Shown here one piece after another: positions 35,810 to 47,254 of a stretch of 64,000 nucleotides of DNA. The notes under the pieces were generated by a model, which was not told the origin of the DNA, did no database searches, and was given only the letters and a program-made list of their open reading frames with translations. Source of the stretch: Pycnopodia helianthoides (lineage: Eukaryota > Echinodermata > Asteroidea > Forcipulatida > Asteriidae); the NCBI GenBank assembly GCA_032158295.1, contig CM063248.1:1325828-1389827 (forward strand), in the 5' to 3' direction. Numbering within the stretch: position 1 is the stretch's first letter; each line of letters begins with the position of its first letter. A program made the position numbers and the translations under genes.

Positions 35810-38392
35810 ACCTTCGTTTTTTGAAAAATGCTCAAAAACGGCCAAATTTGATGAACCAATCTTCTCCATTTCAGGAAGACCTTTAGAATCATGTTTTAGT
35901 CTATTTTGTAGCCCAAATAGCCCAACGAAGCCGGTGTGTACCTTTAAATTGAGCTGTGAAAATACAGCCTTACCAACCATAAATAATAAAAATTGTGGCC
36001 ATATTTGTCTGTCTTTAAAAAAACACTCCTGGCACAAGAGAAATGAACTGCTGTCCCTCTTGGCATTGGAGAGATGACATTAGCACAACACGGAAAGTCA
36101 AAGGTTGTTGTCGTTTAAACCTGCCATGTTACAGGAAAAAAATGAATTTACAGAAGGGTTTGAAGCTGGTTTGTACACTAGGCCAAAGATGGGGGGTCAT
36201 TCCATTAATGTTCCAATTAATGCTGTCATTGATCACATTGAACAACTGAGCTTTTTTGTGGGTCATGCATATTCGATAGTGACCCAAACAACACACACTA
36301 TGGGGAAGAGGGCTCTTGTGGACAGAAGGTCTTTCTGTACGACAGTGAAAATGTGGAAATTCTAGACAGCCCTCAAAGTAGACTTGATCAAGGCTGTCTT
36401 GCGCTCCCCCCCCCCTTTGTCCGGCTCTAGTTATCAACGCATGGAGTCTGTTAGGATACTACAGTTGCACACACACAGTCCACCCACACGGAGTCCGTCA
36501 GGACGACAGCCTTGATGATTCAGTAACCGATGTGTTTCTTTATTTATTATATTTTTATGCAAGATTGGGGCAGTTTGTCATTTCATATATGATGGCCAAT
36601 CACGGGCTCGTTGCTTTGACCTCCACAAATTTCCAGTGTTCTCTCTGGTGGTAGGGGACCATCGGGGAGAAGAGTTGCGATCATCTGAACCCAACTGCAT
36701 GTCGAGCAGTCCCTTTAAGCAAGCCTGGAACTACAGGGGAAAGGAGGCCATGGCTGCCGTTGCCCATTTCTTAGTCTTAGTGCCCTTTTAGTAGTTTCCC
36801 ATAGACTTTCAGATTTTATGACAGAATGGCCCTTTGCAACATATGGCCTTGCCGCTCAAAGATGAAATCCCAGCCTGTTTAAGGGTAGCCTTGATCAAGG
36901 CTCACTGGCGCATGGCCAGATGGAACAGTTTAGTCACATTTTGCCCAACTCCAAGCAACCCACCCCCCCCCTACTCCTAGAATTAACCCCCCCCCCCACC
37001 CTTCCCGTCCCTCCCCTACCCCTAGCCGTTCGCTCTAGACATCAATTTTGTTCTTACTTCAGTAACTCTTTCCTTAAACTGTGCCATCATGGAAAGCCAT
37101 AATCTTGCTACTTGCTGCAGACCTAACTTATTAAATAGTTTATGATAGTTGGCTATCCCATTAGATTTTGAAAAAAACACTTATAAGTTATAGTACTAGT
37201 ACTAGTAGACCCTTCTGTTGGTTGGAATGGAGGTCATATCACAATCTAAGGTCAAGCTGTCAACAAACAAAGACTAATCATGCACATGTACAGCAGAGGG
37301 TATGGACGTCATTCACTAAACAGCCTTTGCTGCAAATGCAGCAGCACTTCCTCTACATGGAAGTCACACTCCCTTTCTTCAGTCTTGTTTCATACTTTGC
37401 TTCTTTGAAATTTCTTCAACCTAATCTTGTTCACATTCACACATCGGCAAGCAATCCAAGCACTCAAATGTGACATCAACTTTCCAGGTGTGAGGTATCA
37501 ATTTCCGACATATTATGTCGCTATTATTTAGGAAAAACCACAACAGAAAAACTCAGTCAGTCATGTCACACTCATAAAACAACACGTGAACTGTATGAGG
37601 TAATTTCTGTATGGAGTGAGCAACGCAAAATGCCAACGTTGTTTTCCATGGGAAAGTTCATTGTTTCCATTGTTACACCGGTAAAAATACACTTCACACA
37701 AAGTATAAAGAAATAACAACTACACCTTACCAAAACATGATAACGCTTACTTGTCTTGACATTTCGTGTGAAGCATGTGGTACATTTAAATAACAAATCT
37801 ACTTAAATCCATCCATTTACGCTGCAAAACTGGAATCCCCGCGAAACCTTTTCCATTTTCGCCGCCTTGTCTGGCAGAGTTGTTCTGCGCAAAAGGTATG
37901 CGCACACCATTGATTATGCATTAGATTTGACTCCGCCCATTTCATACTGTTAATTCAGCGCGGTGGAAGCGAATGAGGGTACTTTGTAAGGTCGATGTTT
38001 CATTCATAAAACAACAAAAAATAAAAGTGAAAATTAATACTAATGCAATATAGAGTTGCAGACTCACTTTATTTTCTACATTCATGCACCTCCATGATCC
38101 GTGCTTGATCTTAACAAACGGTTGCTGGGCGTGTCATGTGTGTATCATCATCAAGTAAGAATGAGATCGAAAAAGGAACATCAACATTTTTGCCGCTGGG
38201 TTTTGGATGATGGAGTCGGCCCACTACTATCAAAACTTTGGGCAAAACAAAATAACTTGACAACAAAGTACATGACTGTGACAGCATAAGGAAGTAACAC
38301 TAATGATTAATTGAATCGTATTTGATCTTTGGGTCACATATCGGTTTCATTTATGTGTATATAATAAATAGAAAAAACGAACTGTTGGAAAC

Positions 38393-39456
38393 CAGTCATC
38401 TCGCCCCCCGGCAAAGTCGCCCCAGCAAGCTCGCCCCCTCCAGGTACAAACTCGCCCCCTCACAATGTCGCCCCCTACAAAGTCGCCCCCCCCCACCAAA
38501 GTCGCCCCCGACACGGTCGCCCCCGACACAGTCGCGCCCCGACACAGTCGCCCCCGACACAGTCGCCCCCGACACAGTCGCCCCCGACACAGTCGCCCCC
38601 TTGGTATTTGCGTGAAAGTTCACGTAAGCGCGGCGGTCCCAGCGTGCAGCGCCCAAAAAAGAGCATGCAGTACCAGAATTGTGATGGAGCATGTAGAAGT
38701 TAAAGTGTAAAATTAATATTCATGTGTTTTTAATCATTTTCTTTTTGAGAGTTTCTTCTTAAAGGCACAGTACACGTTTGGTAATAGAGCCTACCGATTG
38801 TGTTAATCCTATATAATTATGTAGGTACATAAAAAACATTACAGTGCAAGATTTATTTATTTATTATGTCTCCTGTAAATTTGTCTATTCGTCTTTTGAT
38901 AGTTTTTAAAGTACATACATCTGTATGATATGTTTTTTACGTTATTTATCCTCAACAAAAATGTATAAAGTCTTTTAGGATTAAATAAATGTTTCTTTAA
39001 TTTCTTTTTAAGAGTTACAACGGGGAAAAATTTGTTGTTTTTCAATTAGTAAAAGTTATTAAGTTATTTGCCCTCAACAAAAATGTAAAAAAGTCTTTAA
39101 GGATTCCCTTTCTTGAAACAAGTTAAAAACAACCAAATTTCCCCTTAGAAAATCATTGCAACAAAAATGTGTAAAGTCTTTAAGGATTCCCTTTCTTGAA
39201 TCAAGTTAAAAACAACACAAATTTTCCCTTAGAAAATATTTGCAACAATAGCAAAAAAAATGCATAGGGGGCAACTGTGTCGGGGCGACTTTGTTAGGGG
39301 GCGACTTTGTCGGGGGCGACTTTGTAGGGGCGACATTGCGAGGGGCGAGTTTGTACCTGAAGGGGCGAGCTTGCAAGGGGGCGACTTTGCAGGGGGGCGA
39401 CTTTGCAGGGGGCGACTTTGCAGGGGGCGACTTTGCCGGGGGGCGAGACTGGCAAT
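38393..39456. mobile_element. Long-TIR element with arms of ~15-bp GC-rich modules
   Basis: Left arm 38393-38602 and right arm 39262-39456 are inverted copies built of modules like AAAGTCGCCCCC and GACACAGTCGCCCCC. The order of variants is mirrored: CCCCCCGGCAAAGTCGCC, then GCAAGCTCGCCCC, then AGGTACAAACTCGCCCC, then CAATGTCGCCCC in both arms. The centre includes a ~95-bp tandem repeat (38950-39245). No target duplication could be identified. Reading frames in the arms are low-complexity artefacts. Confidence 0.8.
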
Positions 39457-39877
39457 CGAACTGTTTTGGTCAAGTTTCGTTTTTGTAGACTTGCCCAGTC
39501 CCTCCGACCGAGCGAGAGTTGAAGTTGCGCCCACTACTGGTGACTAAAAATTATACAAACTTTAACGTAGCCAGCCTCGCTACCGGGGGCAGCGCATCGA
39601 TACCTCTCGTTACTAACCCCTGTACTGAAAAACAATGCTGATTTGCTCAAAAAACGTGACTACTTTGCGTGCACGCTTGTTAAAAAAATTCTGAGCGCTT
39701 GTATGGCGCTTGTAGGACTTTCGACGCGATCCCATTGCAAATGAATCATGTTTTTACACTGTCACCCTAAACTGCATAGAGTATTATGATCAAAGAAAAA
39801 TGACAGGGGACCAGTTGCTTTTTGACTTCCGGCCCCTTTTGTGGGTTACCATCACTGATCTCTATATACTGTCAGTT

Positions 39878-40024
39878 CATTGATCTACATTATACAGTCA
39901 GGTGCTTCAGATAAAGTGGATGAACATTTTGTTATCAAAAAGGTAGGGTTTCTTAGAATCATTATACAATAGCTTTAGGGCTAGCTGAGATTATTATATT
40001 GTGTCAGTATAATGTAGATCAATG
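39878..40024. mobile_element. 147-bp MITE nested in the left TIR
   Basis: Perfect 18-bp TIRs CATTGATCTACATTATAC and a perfect 8-bp duplication TGTCAGTT (39870-39877 and 40025-40032). Its terminus is close to the host element's CACTGATCTCTATA, so both probably used the same or related transposase. A lone matching terminus occurs at 46537-46553. Confidence 0.88.
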
Positions 40025-40160
40025 TGTCAGTTATAGACCTTATTTAAGATAGCAATTTTGAACAACTGCGCATGTGCGCGCAAAGGACTGTGGGAAAAGT
40101 TTGGCACCTCGCTCAAAAAAGTAAACAACGTTCGTGTCACGTCACGAACAGCTGTTCGCA

Positions 40161-43100
40161 ATGGATGTGGCAGAAGTGACCGAGAAAGAGCTGCTTGACA
40201 AAATAAATAGTTTTAGCATAGACGAATTAAGGTCATTTTTAGCTAAAGTGAATGTGCCAAGACACGGTGTAGTTAAGGAAAAACTGCAAAGGCGACTTTT
40301 TTCGCGTTAAAATTAGGTTTGCCCGTCTGTCCAACCGTCGACCGGGAGGAAGCTTGTAGAAGACTGACAGTGACAAGGACGACCAAGTTGCAGCACGGAT
40401 CAGTGACGCTCCCGCACCCATTAACCCTCGAGGAATGGGAAAAAACAATGAAAACTTCCCACCGGTGACTCAGATTTGTGCTGAGAGATACTTCGACAAA
40501 AGTAAGACATTTTTTTCTGTTACAAAACAGAGAGAAGCATTGACAATATCATGATGGTCGAGGACTGTGTTACAAAAAATACAATCATTTCTAACTAATT
40601 CTAGTACCAAGTCCATGGTTACATTGTCTTGATTCGATTGTATTTTTTGTAGGCCATATAATATTAAAATCACTAATCAGCAATGACGTGGACGTAGTAA
40701 TAGACCTAGTAGTAATAATAGAATAGCTTTCAATATTGTCATACAAATTTTTTTTTAACTTGATGTGGTAGACGATACTTTTTCCTTATTTCTCACCATC
40801 AACTTTTTATTAGGGCCTGTGTACCACTGATTGTTCAAAATTACAGTGACCAATTCTGGGTTATACCATTGAGCTTTTGAGGTAGAAATCTATTTCTACC
40901 TCCATGGTTATACCATGGTTACATATTACTATGCTATGTAGATCATGACATGACAAGTATGACAACTGGTCTTGGTCCTAAACTAGCATAAACAGTTGTC
41001 ATCAAGGGTTTAAGTTTGATGTACACGAATTGTACGAACATGACTTTGTGCACAATACTTTGTGCTTTGTGCATGTATCACAAAAATGATACTACAGTAG
41101 GCCCTACATTGCACCATAAAGCATCAAATTGTGATGTTCAATAAGCTTTATTGTTGGGCCCTACTGGTACTGTAATAATAGTATGTTTAAATTATTTTGT
41201 CTTTAATTTTAACATTGGACCATGAGCTTTTGTAGGTTTATAATTTGTAAAGCGAGGACGAGGTCACATGAGCGAAGCCCTTCTTCAGGTAGGAACTTGA
41301 GAAAAGAATATCAAAATGTTTGTTTCAAATAAGTTAATTATTGATTCAATGAAATATATACTTTCATGGGAACATTAAAAGATTACTGCATTGGGCGTCC
41401 TCAAAAAATAAACCATTTTGGTTTTACTTGGAAATTGTCATCATTGGACTTTATTGTTTTGGGGGCAACTATCCCAATTAATACATTTTTGGTTATTATA
41501 GACTAATAAAAAGCCATGTTGAGGGGACTATTAATACAGTAACTCTGCTTTTATATTCTTCATAAATAATACATTTTGTAAATCTTTTTAACCTGATTCT
41601 AAATTTGTATATATTGATAATGATAGGTCTCATTTTGCAGTTTAAGTGGGTGATGGATGCCACCATTTTGTTGAAAGTCATCAGAGAAGAAGTATTGTGA
41701 ACACCTAAAATAATGAGATTCTCTGCAAAATCTGCATCTTCAAAATCTGGATATAATTAACAAGTAAGTAGACTGGCACTGTGGTCAGGTGGTTCAGGGC
41801 CCACTGATAATGGGTTCAGTACTGCCAGAGGCAACTTTTATGTAAGCTGTCTCATGACTTCACAAAGCCAACATTAAAACAATAGATCTTTATCAAGCTG
41901 CAGCCAACTTTGTCAGACATGTCATGCATACGTCAGAGTCCTTGTTCACACAAAGACTCTGACAGATTAAACTTTCAAGTTATAAAGAGGGGTCTCATTG
42001 GTTGGAATGGAATCTAAAGATGACTGCACCATGCTAAAAGTCTATCAATCTGCAACTGATGTATAACATCTGTGACAAATTCTAGTTTGTGAATTCCATA
42101 TCATGCATGTTGTGAATTTAACTCCAGGGGTTGGTGTGAAAACAATTGTTCAATTGGTCACGTTCTAACAGCATCTGTAATTATTTGACCCATTTTATGG
42201 TGAGAGTTTAAAGGTTTCATTGATCACTGTGGGTACACATAATTTAACTCTTGCTGTAAATAAATCCAAACCTTTGACACTTTTTTTCCATTATTTGTTT
42301 ACAAAAAATATTTATTTACAATTTCCTTCCTTCATTAAATATGGTATGCATAAGTTCTATATTTTTCTGTATTTCACTTGTGTAATATCTTTTAACGTGC
42401 TGAACCTTTAAAATACCAGAAACATTTACACATATTGTCCTGTACGATTAAATCACAGCCTGGTTAGCTCAGTTGGTAGAGCATGGGATTATTAATCCTT
42501 GGTCGTGGGTTCGAGCCCCACACCAGGCGTCTTGTACAGAACATGTCCAGTTGCATTTGATTTCCAAAAGTCGTGACACCTTTTATTTCCTCTTTATAAA
42601 TGCACAAAGGCAGACAAATGTAAACAACCAAATGTGAACAACCAAATTGTTTTGGGTAAATAAAGTTCATTTATATTCCACTAGATTCCTTATAACTCCC
42701 CAGCCAACATACCGAAGTATAACATATTATATTCAATGACCCCAATACTTTTATTTCCACCCAGTCCATAAACTACAGATTACTTTTGCTGAATGATGTA
42801 CACATGATGAATACACCGTTGACATGAGTGGTATTGACGATGATGCCTGTGCAAGCATGTGTGTGTCCCTCATCCCCAAACCCCATCCCGGTTGATCAAT
42901 GCATTATTTAATTCAGAGAGTTGGATAGCTACTGCAGAAGATTATCATACATAAGTCAAGATCTTGGAAACTATGTCAACTGGCACTGGGACTAAGCACA
43001 CATAAATCTAGTGGTGCACAAAGTTTTGTACATATTGAGAGCATTGTGGCTACCAGTATTACACTATTTCAAAATATGTATTTGATCTAAGATCGTGTAT

Positions 43101-44078
43101 TGTTCATATTATTCAAACTTTGTTTCTATTTAAATGATTTACTGAGTTTGATCAATTTAAATGCCTAATATACCAAAGCGAACCAAAATAACCTTTTCAT
43201 GAAGTTCCTATTTCAACAAAAGAACGGGGTCACCTATGACATGTAAGATCACGCTTAATTTATTACACTTTTCATGTAAGATCACGCTTAATTTATGACA
43301 CTTTTCATGTAAATGCTAAACAATGTACCTTCAATTTTTTTTTTAACTTGTCATTTGGTTCAAATTATGCACTTCAAAAATTTCCAAATGGCATCATTGG
43401 TAATAAATAATAAGTGTATACATGACTTGCGTCTTAGAATTTATATATTATATTTACAGTTTAAGAATATGGTAGACTTCATAGACAGTTCTCCTCATGC
43501 TAACTTACCTAACCACATTGCCTTTTCTAAATCAGTTTTCTTAAGCTAATTACCTGATGCCATTATCCACTAGGAAACCAAGATGTGGGCATATATACAG
43601 GTGGACAGAAGGCACTACGGGAAGGTAGAAGTATGGCACTTTCCAGAGGGCGTGTACATGGTGTGGAGTACCATCTGATAAGTGACATTGTAGGTGAGTA
43701 CACATATGCCACCTGTCCCCGTACATCCATAATGTTCACTTCTTAACATGATTAAATTCATTTTAAAACATGAAGGTATGATAGCATTTCTTTAACTCGC
43801 ATAAAAGGACACTTGGTGTATTCTGAGCAGGTCCCACATTTATGATCCTACATAATTGAGTCTGCCCTTTACTAAGAGTGTTTGACATTTCATTTAAAGT
43901 ATAATGCAAAATATCAATCCAACTCTCTCCATCTACAGGACTCTGCTATATCCGTGCACTTGTGGTACCACAAACGCGAGTTAACGATCATCCATACATG
44001 GTATGGGCACTTGTATTCAAAGCTACTGGTGTCATACATCAAGCAGATTGTCATTGCATAGCAGGGTGTGTTAAGTAA
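40161..44078 (+). CDS. SAP/SWIM-type protein, N-terminal fragment, carried by transposon
   Basis: Exons 40161-40501, 43574-43693 and 43939-44078. ATG at 40161 opens a SAP-like helix pair (SIDELRSFLAKVNVPRHG), then an EEW segment, ICAERYFDK, YTGGQKALREGRS, VEYHLISDIVGLCYIRA, HPYMVWALV and QADCHCIAG. This order matches the N-terminal half of metazoan proteins with a SWIM zinc finger followed by a YqaJ-type nuclease. Here the frame stops at 44078 (CVK, TAA), right after the SWIM CxC, so the CxH half and any nuclease are missing unless a GTGTGT donor at about 44066 is used. Exon 1 needs two single-base insertions, in a T6 run (~40300) and an A6 run (~40443), to stay open. Splice phases agree (1/2, 1/2). 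Whether it is a captured gene piece or a native transposon gene is open. Confidence 0.6.
42458..42529 (+). tRNA. tRNA(Lys)-like gene with ATT anticodon, possibly pseudogene
   Basis: 72 nt folding as a cloverleaf. Acceptor GCCTGGT/ACCAGGC, D stem GCTC/GAGC and T stem GTGGG/CCCAC are perfect. The body (TAGCTCAGTTGGTAGAGCAT, GGTTCGAGCCCCAC) is that of metazoan tRNA-Lys(CTT), but the loop TTATTAA gives anticodon ATT (Asn AAU) and the variable loop is one base short. The anticodon stem has one T-T mismatch. The acceptor differs from standard tRNA-Lys with paired changes, which hints at past selection. It lies in the long intron of the transposon gene. Confidence 0.6.
43237..43310. repeat. 33-bp direct duplication
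   Basis: CATGTAAGATCACGCTTAAT and ACACTTTTCATGTAA repeat twice in tandem. The remainder of 40502-43573 is AT-rich intron with a short hairpin at 40879-40902 and no other gene. Confidence 0.8.
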
Positions 44079-44093
44079 TCTATGATTAAGTTC

Positions 44094-45818
44094 TCAACAC
44101 TTCTTGTATATTTGATGTGTACAGTCTTTGTCATGACCTTTGCATCCAAAGTGAACAGTTGGTACTGACGGTACACCTGGAACAGTCTTGGTGTAATTAT
44201 GAAAGTCACCGATAGAATAGGGGGTACAATCACCTGTGTCTTCTGTTCTTGAAGAAATGGTTGGCTGTTTGGTGATAATATTTGAACTCGTTTGAAGTTG
44301 CTCGTTTGCTGGAAGATCAAGTAGACCACCATATCTATAAATGAAGAGGGCTTCAAGGCATTTACCACCAGGAACAATGGGTGCAAGTTTGGAAACTAAA
44401 TATCTTGCTGTGGGCCAAGGCAATTGCAGCAGCGTCTGGTTCAGTTGTTTACCCTGTACTCCAAACTGCTTGCCTAGATTAGCAGTAGTAACGGGGTCCA
44501 AGTACTTGCTGATGTGAACCAAGATGTTGGAGATGAGTCCATCTTCTACAGCTGCTGCTTCCTTGGCCGCACATTTCCTAGAAACTGCCCAGCTAGGGTA
44601 ACCCCTCAAATATTGCGAAGGGACAGCAGAATTTTCAAGTGGCTTTGCAAATCTGAGTTAAAAAAAGAAAACAAGAAAATAAATATGTATTAAGTGATCG
44701 CAATAAAATAATTAAGATCTTTTACTCTAGAATACCATCAGGAGATTAGCCAGTTGATCTAGCAACATTTCCCCAGTAATCATAAAAACGTGTGGGGTAT
44801 GAACTTGCACTGTACAAAAAATATCCACAGAAAAAACAAAAAGGTTATCTGGTAAATGAACAGTGCACTTGCTTTAGTTTTTACAATGCTTTATACTTAC
44901 TGCAGTTGAAGATTAATTTGACAAATGTATTATGAAGTACCTATGTCCTCCCCCATAAATTTATTTACATTTGAATTAATCACATAGATTATTCTAATGA
45001 AACAGTGTTGACTGAGGACATAATGTATCTATATGCCTGAACACCGGTGATTAAAAACAAAGATACCTTAAGAATGATCAGATTATTTTCAATAGAAAAT
45101 TGTTATAATTTTTTTTAATATCTGACTGGTACTGTTGTCTAATCCAGTTCACATTTAAAAAAACAGTTTTTTGTATATGATATACTTGCAACAAGTAATG
45201 TTGTTCCATTTTCAAAGATCATTGAAAAGTCACATCAATTCAGAAGATCTTTTGTTATATTATTTTCCCCTAAACTCAAACTAAACATGCTTTAAAACTT
45301 GACAACTGGTAATTTTTGTGATAGCATTCTCGGCTCACTTTCATGGCTCTGCTAACTGATTGCGTCCAACTTCTGTACTTGTGATTATCATTCCAAACTT
45401 CTGCACTAGCTGTGTAAGCACAAGCTGTATAAGGGAAGAATGCCTCTATTGCACACTACAAGACAGAATTCCCTGCAAACCTGTGTGAAATACATTGAAT
45501 GTAAGGGCAGTAGAGTTCCTGCAAGTCAGTCATGACTATATATGAGCACATTAATTAGCAATAAATTTGTCATCTCTAATAAAAAATGTGGAGGATCTAG
45601 TATTATTATTAAGTTTCTTTCTACCACCAATCACACATAAATCTAGCCTACATTACAATACTCAAATTGTAGCCTACAACTAGTACAAGTTTTGTTGGGG
45701 TTGATGATTTAATAACGACATTTATTTATTGATATTTTATTAAATTAAAAAGAACATGTATGTACCTGTCCCTGTTTCTTCCGTTGTCGCAAAGCACACA
45801 CTTGTGGTCCGACGGCAT
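44094..45818 (-). CDS. Unrecognised 203-aa two-exon protein, copy 1
   Basis: Exon 45818-45766 (MPSDHKCVLCDNGRNRD plus two bases) has a GTACAT donor. Exon 44652-44094 starts after a pyrimidine-rich AACTCAG acceptor and runs 185 codons to a stop. Phase 2 plus 1 joins precisely at Arg. The N-terminus has a CxxC pair (KCVLC) and later RKCAAKEAAAVEDG, LGKQFGVQGKQLNQTLLQLP, YRYGGLLDLP, and a Cys/His-containing tail (HFGCKGHDKDCTHQ), possibly metal-binding. No family is recognised. The start lies ~250 bp inside the right TIR. No frameshift, and an identical copy at 55872-57596, support real coding. Confidence 0.65.
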
Positions 45819-46076
45819 TATTGTCGTAGTTTAATAAAATTAAAGCAAAGCATGGAGGTTTCAGCCGCAGCATGCCGTCCGCCACAATGTTTACAAACAA
45901 ACTCAATGTTTACAAACATACTTGACGGTGACACGACGAGCTAGTTCTCACGCCGTGTGCGCGTTGCTAACTGCATGGACGACTGCGAGGTGCAAAATAT
46001 CTCCCACAATCCTTTGCGAGACGTCGGATTTTTGCTATCTTAAATAAGGTCTATTATAGAGATCAGTGGTTACCAT

Positions 46077-47250
46077 ACTTGAGCGGGCGCGTAGAGTGGA
46101 TCGGCCACAGGCCAGTCAGTGCGCAGCGTTCGGAAAAGTGCTTCCTTTCATTTGTAGCGTATGCACGGCAGTCGCAGTTTTGCATATATAATGAGCTAGG
46201 AGGGCACATTTTCAAAAAATCATATCGTGAAAATTCAGCCATGTAAAAATACAAAACCGTAATATTATGAACGAGGAATGCTTTATTGTAATAATAAAAA
46301 TCATGGAAGAATTTTTAATTGTTCAGAATTGAGAAATATTCGACTAGAAAAATTATCATCGTTGTACAAAAATAACGGTTTCCGAAAAAGTCCCTTTTCT
46401 AGCATTTAACGAAATTGTGCAGAAAAACTTGAATCATGGGTGTTTAGGTACATTATTAATCTACTCATATGCTATAGTCGTTTTTTCTGAAGCCACTCGA
46501 AACAGTCGGGGGCACCCTAAGTATCCGTCGCCGTCAGCATAATGTAGATCAATGACTACCACTACTTTACTGTACGCAAAACAACAACATGAACACCGAG
46601 CGCGTGATGCGTGCATTTACCATACGCGCACATCGTGTACTTCGTACTCAATTTTACCCTCTAAAAAATGGCGCTAGTGTCTCCTTGCGGTCCCGGCGCG
46701 TTTGTGCACGCAGTATTGCCAATGCGCCCTCTAGTTCTTATATATAGCTCTATGGTATGTACACAGTTTGCTGCATGTACAGCACGATCAGCCAATGGAA
46801 AAATTCGTTTCTCACATGTGTGCACAATGTAGGAATTTAACAGCCAATAGCAGCATTCCTTTCACGTTATCTAAGTTAGACAGTCCACTGTGTCTAGTTT
46901 TCACCTCCTTGGATAGATCGCCCATGTACTGTGTGGTGTGGCTATGCAGACTTACTGTGTAGGCGTGGTGAATTGGTTTGCAGCCAGACTACCTTTGACT
47001 CACATGTGGATAATGGTTTTTTATTTCGACTGAACGTCTGTGATTTGGGGTTTTACAACTATCTAAACCTGATGCCGCCTGCTAGCAAATAAGAAATAAC
47101 TAGATCTGGATATATTGCAAATAGTTTTTTTGTATTATATTTTCCTTTTTCCTGGGACGAAATTTGGGAACATTATGGTGAGAACTTCGGTCCTCAGTTT
47201 TATCAGTTGAAGGCAATTGGATCGCTACGAATTTCATGGAATACTTTAGT
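46077..47250. other. Right flank of transposon; no gene seen
   Basis: Unique sequence with a MITE-like terminus at 46537-46553 matching the nested 147-bp element. No splice-supported ORF. This flank is repeated at 57855-59028. From about 47065 the two copies start to differ by many small indels. Confidence 0.6.
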
Positions 47251-47254
47251 AAAC

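Larger units (their letters stand above)
30634..38390. other. No gene recognised; ATRX 5' flank or intron with repeats
   Basis: No exon with coherent coding character on either strand. I see AT-rich ATTAATT/TTCATGAAT repeats (32650-32750), tRNA-like heads at 33575-33790, a degenerate CGCCACGCTTT repeat (34370-34450), a T30 run (35051-35080), and a ~160-bp dispersed repeat at 31890-32030 and 36715-36880 that is also at 12920-13060 in inverse orientation. CpG-containing stretches near 34150-34250 and 37840-37980 could be promoter-like, but nothing fixes a start site. Confidence 0.5.
39853..46068. mobile_element. ~6.2-kb DNA transposon with TIRs, 8-bp TSD and two convergent genes
   Basis: Both ends begin CACTGATCTCTATA and, after a short gap, share ATAGACCTTATTTAAGATAG and then GCAAAGGAYTGTGGGA and GCACCTCGC in inverse orientation, about 90 bp in all. 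It is flanked by a perfect 8-bp duplication GTTACCAT (39845-39852 and 46069-46076). Inside are a plus-strand SAP/SWIM-type gene starting 40161 and a minus-strand gene starting 45818; their stops are 15 bp apart. No DDE-type transposase was found. 8-bp duplications occur in hAT, P and KDZ/Zisupton elements, but neither gene lets me choose. Confidence 0.85.

Noticed and set aside
38320..38715. Pro/Arg- and Gly/Asp-rich ORFs in the GC-rich arms
   Set aside because: Low-complexity translations of a 15-bp repeat on both strands.
40879..40902. let-7-like microRNA hairpin
   Set aside because: The stem is only ~11 bp; it shares GAGGTAG with let-7 but lacks the rest of the mature sequence and a precursor-sized fold.
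39878..46553. Larger transposon bounded by the two TAATGTAGATCAATG termini
   Set aside because: Flanks of that pair do not match (TGTCAGTT versus ACTACCAC), whereas the 39853-46068 pair has perfect duplications.
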